From Trichodelitschia bisporula (lineage: Eukaryota > Ascomycota > Dothideomycetes > Phaeotrichales > Phaeotrichaceae), in contig ML996694.1 of assembly GCA_010356995.1 (NCBI GenBank), forward strand, positions 515,676-579,675: a DNA stretch of 64,000 nt, written 5' to 3'. This document shows positions 56,933 to 64,000 of this stretch, in pieces. The translations under genes were made by a program, and so were the position numbers. The notes beneath the pieces are model-generated. The model made no database searches and was not told the origin of the DNA. It saw only the letters and a list, made by a program, of their open reading frames with translations. How positions within the stretch are numbered: position 1 is the first letter of the stretch; each line of letters opens with the position of its first letter.

Positions 56933-59136
56933 ATGGATCGCGAGTTCCAGTATCAGTATCAGTCCAACTACGATGCAGGCCGCCCACGACCCAGGAGTAA
57001 GTCTTAGCTGTGATCTGATCCTTTCTGCCCGTATCTTTATTTTTTTCTTGGCCTGTCTGTCACCACTTGGTACTAGAGCTGTTGTGTCCTGTTTCAAGTC
57101 CATCGCAATATGGATGCTATGTTTGTCGACCATCATGTGCTTAAAGTGTACTGTCACCCGTGCGATCAACCTCTATCATGATATCATCCGTCCGTCATAA
57201 ATGCCGTAATCAACATTGTCAGCAAGCTATCATAGGGAACAAAGTTAACAGTTTTTAGGACCACAAACGGATTACGGTTCTGCTGTGGTGCAGTTCGTCC
57301 GGCATCGCAAGCCGCTCTACAAGCACAGCTTCATGTTGGACATAGAACGACCCAGTTCCAGCTACATCATTGATGTAAGGAATCTTGAAGCCAACTTCTC
57401 GCTGATCTGACTTTTCACAGATGCTACCTCCCATTGCTCGACCTGACAAAGCAGCCGACTCCATTCCCGCGAAGCATATCCACTCTTCCCTCAACAAGGC
57501 GAAGTATCCCATTAATGTCGTGCTATGGACTCCCGAGGGCCGCCGGTTGCTTACTGCCTCGTCCAGCGGCGAGTTCACCCTGTGGAATGGCATGGCATTC
57601 AATTTTGAGACCATCATGCAAGCCCACGATACCGCTATCCGCGCAGCCTGCTACTCGCATAGTGACGACTGGCTCATATCCGCCGACCAGGAAGGCGTTG
57701 TGAAGTACTGGCAGCCCAATTTCAACAACGTCAAAGTAATCAATGGAGCGCACAACGATGCCATTCGCGGGATTGCTTTTGCTCCCTCAGACGGCAAGTT
57801 TGTTACGGGTGGGGATGACTCCACTCTCAAGATTTGGGACTTTGCAGGCGGTGTAGAGGAGTCTACCTTGACTGGCCACCAGTGGGAGGTCCGCTGCCTA
57901 GACTGGCATCCGACCAAGGGCTTGATTGTGTCCGGGTCGAAAGACCACTCAGTGAAGCTGTGGGATCCGCGTACCAGCCGCTGCCTGACGACCCTCAATA
58001 CAAGCAAGAATCAGATATCAAAGACTGTGTTCGAGCGAACCCAAGGCAACATGCTGGCTACTGGCGGTCGAGATCAAATAATTCGCATCTTCGATCTCCG
58101 CATGATGCGTGATGTCCTCATCCTCCGTGGCAATCAAAGCGAGGTCACCTCTATCACCTGGCACCCCTACCACCGCAACCTGCTCTCTTGCGGCGACCAC
58201 AAAGGTTCCATCCATCATTATCTTCTCGGCGAGCAAAATCAGCCCTCTGGACAACCTGCTACTCTTTCCCCTTACGATACCGCCGATCCTCAAAATGCTC
58301 CCGCCCAAACGATATTCCCTGCACACTCAGTCCCTTTCGCACACGACCCTACTGGCCCCATCTGGTCTCTATCTTGGCACCCTCTCGGTCACATATTCGT
58401 CTCCGGGTCCAACGATCGGATAACACGTTTTTGGACACGCGCTCGGCCCGGCGACACGGCCTGCTTCCATGATCGATACCATCTCGGACAAGCCGCAGCC
58501 GAAGCTCAGGGAACATATGACCGGCGCGACGGTCGCCGCCAGCTGCGGGACGAGGAAGAGCAGGAGGCTCAGGATGAGGCCGACAGCCTGGTGGACCAGA
58601 AAATGCCATCCAAGCGCGCCATCCCCGGACAAGCTCCCACGCTCCCAGGCCTCGTTCCCGGCATACCCGGCATATTCCCCGGCTCCGGGGAGGCGCCTCC
58701 GATACGCGCTCCCAGCACCAAAGTCCTCCCGCCGCCGATCCCGCCGCCAGGCTTCCCGGGAATGGACCCCGCTACATTCGATCCTGTCAAGTTCGCCGAG
58801 ATGTACGGCGGACATATTCCGCCGCCGCCGCTACTTAATGGAATTCCCGTCCCGCCACCTGGGTTCGCTCTGCCACTTTTGCCTGGTGGACAGATACCGC
58901 CGCCTCCTCCGCTCGGCGGTGCATTGCCTGTTGGACTGGTCCCGCCACCACCGCCAATGGTTGGAGGAGTGGGGGCGCCTGGTCTTCCTGGACTTGGAGC
59001 ACCGCCGGGATTGGGAGCGCCGCCTCGTAACGATGATATGCAAGGCGGTGCTGTCGGGGGGAGGAGGCGGGCGCCATTGCCGAGCCAACAGGAGAGTTTG
59101 AGGCAGGAGATTATGAAGAAGGGTGTCAGGCGTTAG
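56933..59136 (+). CDS. pfs2: Polyadenylation factor subunit Pfs2 (WDR33)
   Basis: A WD40 scaffold of the cleavage and polyadenylation factor that helps recognise the poly(A) signal. Exons 56933-56996, 57259-57374 and 57421-59136 give 631 residues; the first intron is 262 bp, long for this region. The N-terminus is basic ([32 protein letters not shown]). Seven WD repeats follow ([62 protein letters not shown], then [40 protein letters not shown]). The C-terminal 200 residues are Pro/Gly-rich ([31 protein letters not shown]), as in filamentous fungal Pfs2 and human WDR33. All phases close. Confidence 0.95.
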
Positions 59137-60186
59137 ATATGGACCGGCTCGGCTTGCTGTTTGACGTTGGCACTGAGCTGTGTTTGAGTAGGAAGAGTCG
59201 GTTCTTATTCAGGAGGAAATAGGGTGTCCGGTGTTATGGTGTTGGGTCATGGAAAGAGATCAGGTTCTGTTGCAGATATCAATAAATGCTGCGGTTCAGC
59301 CATAATCACGTCGACTGCGCCTCCACTGGGTGATCTGATGATTTCGATAGGCCCAAACTACCATTGCTTTCAGGTTCATTTCATGCTCAAGTCAGAGTGA
59401 CGGAGGCCTAATATATTGTACTTAGTCTCCTATAAATCCAGCTTCATTGACGGTACTGCATCTATCAAACTCAGCCGCGGATCACATGGCATTTGGCGTC
59501 TGATCTACCGCTTATCTACCGCTTATCTACCGTACTGTGGTACCAGTATTATTCCCCGACATAAGCGCGCGCAAGTGTGACGTCCCACCAGGCCAGCATG
59601 ACGCAACTGCATCCATGCGCTCTCATTCGCCAACAACCGCGCTCATCGCTCTGGGCGTCAGCTGCAGAACCTCCACCCACCTCTCTTTATAAACACCGGG
59701 GGGGGGTGTCACGATGCTTCGTCTCCTGCTCCTTTTCCAACCCCAGAATAATGTCAAAATGCTTCACAAGATCCGCCTGCTGAGCTCGACGGACGCCGCG
59801 CCTCGGCCGACGACTCGTCCGTGGCCCCTGCTTCGGATGCTGTGTCGTTCCGGGCCCGGCGCGTGTGAGGGTGATTGGTGCTTGCACTCTCGCCCGGGCT
59901 CGCTGGCCTCTTGGTACGTTGGAGAGAAAGTTAGTGCCCGGTTTTGGGCCCGGTATGGGTAGGAAACGGGCGGCAACTTCCTGAGTTGTGCTAGACGATG
60001 AGGTAACGTTGCCTTCCGGGAGCGGGCGAAGGCGAACCCCGTGTTTCTGGAAGATTCAATCGTGATACTGTTGTTCAAGTAGGCAACACAATTGTTCACT
60101 TTATAACGAGCTTCGTCCTTTGCTGATAGCTTCAATTCTTCGTATCACAGCTTCACTCAGCATTCATCTCCCGTTAAATCACTACA
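59137..60186. other. Intergenic: pfs2 3' side and MGST promoter
   Basis: Contains an 11-bp tandem repeat near 59,504-59,533 and a TATA-like CTTTATAAACACC at 59,685-59,697 that is far from any start. No gene is supported. Confidence 0.5.
59504..59533. repeat. 11-bp tandem repeat (CTACCGCTTAT)
   Basis: Just under three units; each TTATC is a GATA-factor core on the other strand. Confidence 0.8.
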
Positions 60187-60711
60187 ATGGCACCAATCGT
60201 TCTCGCGACTTCTCTGCCCGCCGAATACGGGTACGCAGACCATTCCTTTTCTTCTAGCACCCGCTAACTGACCAGCTTCGTCCTCCTTTCTGCAACCACC
60301 ACCTTCATCGTCACACAATGGCACGCCATTCGCGTCGGATCCTTCCGCAAAGCCGCCGGCGTACCGTACCCCAACGCATATGCGTCCGCTGAGCAAATCG
60401 CCACCGCGACGCCGGAGAAGAAGCAGGCGCTGTACCTGTTCAACTGCGCGCAGCGCAGCCACGGCAATCTCCTCGAGAACCTGCACATCTTCCTTCCTGC
60501 CATGTTGCTTGCCGGCCTGAAGTACCCTCTTCCCGTGGCGATTGCGGGCGGCTTCTGGAATGTTTTCCGTGTTCTGTATGCTGTTGGCTACACAAGGAAG
60601 GATAAGACGAATGGGAGTGGGCGGATAGTTGGGGGGGCGCTGGCTTCCCTACTGCAGCTTGTGCTCATGGGCGTGGTGGGCAAGTTGGGATATGATGTTA
60701 TTAAGGCCTAG
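60187..60711 (+). CDS. Microsomal glutathione S-transferase 3-like (MAPEG)
   Basis: A small four-helix membrane enzyme of 159 residues from exons 60187-60230 and 60276-60711. MGST3-type proteins have glutathione transferase/peroxidase activity in ER or mitochondrial outer membranes. Landmarks: YGFVLLSATTTFIVTQWHAI (TM1), RKAAGVPYPNAYA, the active motif LFNCAQRSHGNLLENLHIFL, and the last helix LASLLQLVLMGVVGKLGYDV. No cofactor residues are lacking as far as I can see. Confidence 0.93.
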
Positions 60712-60930
60712 GGGCTGGAATGGAATGTGCTTGGGAAAGGGTGTAGCTTTGCTGAACTTGTATAACTCAATGTGTATATCGTCAGTGTCATCAATTGCGT
60801 CTCCAAATTCATGCGCCGATCTCGGAACGAGGTAGTCTATCAGGCGTGCCGTATTTACACACTACAAACTACATGAGCGAAGCTCACCGCCGTACGCCCT
60901 CTAATCGTATCCAATGCTCACTCAACCCGC

Positions 60931-61775
60931 TTAAATCGCTCCAAGTTCCTTGAGCTTTCCAATAAACCCATCCACATCCTCCACCTTGCCCCCTCCCTTA
61001 CGCGCCGGCGGCTCCTCAACCCGCACCGTCTTCAACCTCGCGCTAACATCGATCCCCATCTCCTCCAACGTCTTCTTAACCAACGGCTTCTTCTTCGCCT
61101 TCATAATATTCGGCAAACTCGCATACCGCGGCTCATTGAGCCTCAAATCCGCCGTCACAACCGCCGGCAAGTGTGTCCGCACCCTCTCCACGCCCCCATC
61201 TACCTCCCGCACCACCTCCACCACCCCATCCGCCGCAATCTCGACTTTAGCCGCCTGCGTCACCTGCCCCCATCCCAGCAGCCCCGCCAGCATCTGCCCC
61301 GTCTGCCCCGCATCCCCATCAATCGCCTGCTTGCCGAGGAGCACGAGATTCGCACCCTCATCCCTCGCCACCTTAGCCAGCACCTTCGCCACGCCCAGCG
61401 GCTCCAGCGGGCTCGCCTCCTCGACCTGCACGTGCATCGCGCGGTCAGCGCCCATGGCCAGCGCCGTGCGGAGTACGTCGACTGCCTTGGCGGGGCCGGC
61501 GCTGAAGGCGAGGATGTCGGCGACCGGGGGGGCGGATTTGTCCTTGCTCGCGCGCTCGCGGAGGCGCACGGCTTCTTCGATGGAGAGCTCGTCGAAGGGG
61601 TTCATGCTGTGCTTAACGCCGGCGGTTTCGATGGCCGTGTTGGCCTTGTTGACGCGGGGCTTGATCTGTTTCCGTTAGCTAGGGGTGCGGGGAAGGGCGG
61701 GGGCGGGGCGGCGGAACGCACGGCATAGTCGATGACTCGCTTTATTGGGACGAGGATCTTGAGTTGCGTTGACAT
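60931..61775 (-). CDS. etfB: Electron transfer flavoprotein beta subunit
   Basis: The beta chain of mitochondrial ETF, which takes electrons from acyl-CoA dehydrogenases and passes them to ETF:quinone oxidoreductase. Exons 61775-61722 and 61665-60931 (minus) give 262 residues. Motifs: LKILVPIKRVIDYAIKPRVN, SMNPFDELSIEEAVRLRE, VLLGKQAIDGDAGQTGQM (ETF-beta signature), LPAVVTADLRLNEPRYASLP and the recognition-loop region MKAKKKPLVKKTLEEMG. The chosen ATG matches the family; the frame stays open upstream to an ATG near 61,907, which would add a short basic leader. ETF-beta generally has no classical presequence. Confidence 0.95.
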
Positions 61776-62444
61776 GGTGACGGACGGGAGGGTGGTACTA
61801 TGGGTGGGACGACAATTGGGGTTGGAAGGTGGTGCGTTGTGCAAAATCAGAGCTGCTGCGGGGGGATGAGGCATGTGGCGCGCGAACTGCAGCTGTCGGC
61901 TCGGCAAGGCTTCGGATGTCGATCCCCGGCCGCCGCCCCGGGTGCGGGTTAGGATTGACCAAGGGGACAGCCGAAAATATTATGGCCGTTCCCACTCCAT
62001 TACTTTTGTGTTCCACACATTACAGGCTCTGGGGCGGGGCAGCCACGACTTTTTTTGGGGTGACCCTGGAACAGGGTCACGCAGTGCGAAGTCTGAGGCA
62101 TTACCCGTCATCCGAGATACGTGCAGAATACTACGTATGCCTTGCGATGAAGCCCGAATCACGGACACGATGGCCAGCAGGACACAAATCAGCCAACGCC
62201 GGAATTTCCACCCTAAGAGCTGTCTAGGTTCAATGTCGTCCCCGTTCCCGTCTAGCCCGTGTGATGACAGCAAACTCCATCCCCGCAGTAAAAACAGCAG
62301 CAATAGCAGTAACAGAGCTTTTGTGAGGATAAACAAACAACACAAAAACTCCTCTCGTGCGGCCGATTCGACGCCAGGTAAAGCCCGTATCAATACAATA
62401 GCGTACGTTGAAAGTCATGCAAAGGCTCTTACTCGCTCCGTCCA
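61776..62444. other. Intergenic: etfB promoter and 3' side of the large gene
   Basis: A short polythymine run (62,051-62,057) and no gene. It should hold the etfB promoter and the 3' UTR of the next gene. Confidence 0.45.
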
Positions 62445-64000
62445 TCACGCGCCCCCATCGTCATCCGACGGGTCCGAGAACTCCGACCCCACATCTTCAA
62501 GTGACACGTCAGCCGTGTCCATCTTCTCCCATACGGAAACTGCGAACTCACTAGATTGCGCGAGTTCGTCTTCTTGGGGCTGAACCGTGCTCTCCAGTTC
62601 TGCTGTTAAGTCTAGGACAAGATGTCAGAGGTCATCTTCGGAGTCGTTGAGGGCCTCGTGCCACTCAGGACGAAACTCACAGGAAAACGAGGTTAGCTTG
62701 TTGAGATCCGATTCAAAGCACAGGTCCTTGAACTGATCATCGGCGTTGATGGCCTGGAGATACAAATAACACCGAGTAGCGACCTTCAAGACCCAATAGA
62801 GCAAGCTCTTCGGCGTCTGCACCTCCAAGTGGTACTTGATCTGTGCGTGGCAGCGATCGAAGAGGCTACGCACCGCCCTCGAGCGCAGGAATTCGTATTC
62901 GCTGGTGGTGATGGGTCCATCGAAGACGTAGGTCTTGATGGTGCGGGCAATCTCCTTGGCAACGTTGTTATCCCGGTCTATTAACAGACGCGGGGCCCAG
63001 ATGGGCATTCCTTCGAGGAAGCCGGTAGAGATGATACTCCCGTCCAGATCCGGCGTCTCGGTGCGGCGCTTCTCGGCTTCAGGAAGAACACTGTAGAACT
63101 CGCAGGCAGCCTTGATAAAGTGCGGATCTCCAGCGCCAGTGACTCGATTCATGCTGTCCATCAGGCTCCGGACCAGATCGTCGCGCGCGCAATGGGCGCA
63201 AAAGAACGCCAACACACGCGCAAATGGATCTGCGTACTGGGGAGTGTAGTTCTCGATGATTTCCCGGAATGTCCGAGCAATCAGTTCCAAGAACTTCGAA
63301 TCCTTGCGAGTTCGGAGAACAAGGCGTAGAATCTCCCCGGGAACGGACAACTGCTCGCCGTGGCAGTCCCACTTCTCGATCAATGCCACCAGCCACCAAA
63401 GGGTGTTGTCTTCGCTATTCCAAAGCCGCAAGTAGCCTTGCTCATCGGCGATGAGTGGCAGCAGCTTAGTTTGGCTGTCGTAGTGGTCCGCGCGTTCGAA
63501 TTCGTCGCGTACGGTGCGGTCCATGTCGACATGTGGAAGTAATATGCAAAGCAGCCGCATCATCTGCTCGTAACTCGGCTGGGTGCGGCGCTCACTCCAT
63601 CGAAGAATCTTGGCGTACTTGACTCGAAGTTGGTCCTCTCCGTTCGCGCAGAGAAGCTCGATGCACGTTTGCAAGATGCCGCTGTAGATCATTTGCGAGG
63701 CTTCGGCCTGACCTAACTGTGCGAAGTCGACAAGAAACCCGAAGTAGTCGTCCCAAGACCGTGAATTGAGATGCAGGTCTTCATCCGTGCTTGCCCACAA
63801 CCTACTCATCAGATTTTGAAGGAGGCCACGGTCCTTCATGCCCTGAGTGTCGAGTTCTCCATCTGCTGTGTCGACGCCGTAGAGTTCTGGGTAGCTGCGA
63901 AGACACCTTAGAGCATGAAGCAACAGTGAACGAATGCAGTTTCGGACTTTGCCGGTGGTACAGCGAATCAGGAAGTCCCGCATTTCATTCCCGTGCTTTT
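62445..64000 (-). CDS. C-terminal part of a very large protein, probably a USP34/USP9X-like ubiquitin hydrolase
   Basis: The frame runs out of the window, so this is only the last part (about 490 residues). Exons are 62602-62445 and >64000-62681. It is helical and repeat-like without a catalytic site: KHGNEMRDFLIRCTTGKVRN at the edge, then SRSWDDYFGFLVDFAQLG, QPSYEQMMRLLCILLPHVD, DNTLWWLVALIEKWDCHG and YLYLQAINADDQFKDL. The edge motif recalls the region after the peptidase domain in giant fungal ubiquitin hydrolases with a DUF3517 domain; this is from memory and needs a search. The 3' end is unusual. Splicing at GTGAGT (62680) to 62603 gives a 52-codon acidic tail ending EFSDPSDDDGGA; if not spliced, the frame ends at a TGA after EWHEALNDSEDDL. 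Both readings are acidic and protein-like. Confidence 0.6.

Overview
This window is nuclear DNA of a filamentous ascomycete (Pezizomycotina). The signs are dense genes with many short introns (about 42-60 bp, GTRNGT donors, CTAAC/CTGAC branch sites a few bases before YAG), long pyrimidine-rich 5' leaders, and typical fungal families: a WSC sensor, an AA9 lytic polysaccharide monooxygenase, a Zn2Cys6 regulator, a homeodomain-C2H2 regulator and fungal autophagy proteins. The form of Atg3 and the recurring 9-mer TACGGAGTA would fit Eurotiomycetes or a relative, but I cannot name a species. No bacterial, organellar, tRNA, rRNA, CRISPR or clear transposon sequence was seen.

Layout. 1-16.7 kb: sorting nexin Snx41 (5' cut by the window), mitochondrial phosphate carrier Pic2, F-box/WD40 protein Cdc4, an AA9 monooxygenase, a homeodomain plus C2H2 regulator, an EBP-type sterol isomerase relative, pyruvate dehydrogenase E1-alpha, histone acetyltransferase Hat1. 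17.2-33.2 kb: a ZIP9-type zinc transporter, SRP72, glucosyltransferase Alg8, the four-RRM protein Mrn1/Nrd1, ArfGAP Gcs1, a WSC-domain sensor. 33.2-52.2 kb is looser and accessory-like: two gene-poor stretches of 4.6 and 4.2 kb, a mitophagy receptor candidate (Atg33), a large repeat-bearing secreted protein, a cyclase-family enzyme, a Zn2Cys6 regulator and a small secreted protein. 52.4-64 kb is housekeeping again: Atg3, diacylglycerol acyltransferase, polyadenylation factor Pfs2, microsomal glutathione transferase, ETF-beta, and the C-terminal part of a very large protein that I think is a ubiquitin hydrolase.

The genes do not form one pathway. Loose themes are autophagy/membrane traffic (Snx41, Atg33, Atg3, Gcs1), mitochondrial energy metabolism (Pic2, Pda1, ETF-beta), secretory entry and glycosylation (SRP72, Alg8), lipid/sterol metabolism (EBP, DGAT1) and cell surface or extracellular action (WSC, AA9, secreted proteins). 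I found no convincing new multi-gene system. The best leads are a possible alternative C-terminus in the ubiquitin hydrolase gene, coding-like sequence upstream of the Cdc4 start that changes frame at a C7 run, and the repeat-rich secreted protein. Exon limits below were worked out by hand from reading frame and splice signals; nearly all exon phases close exactly.
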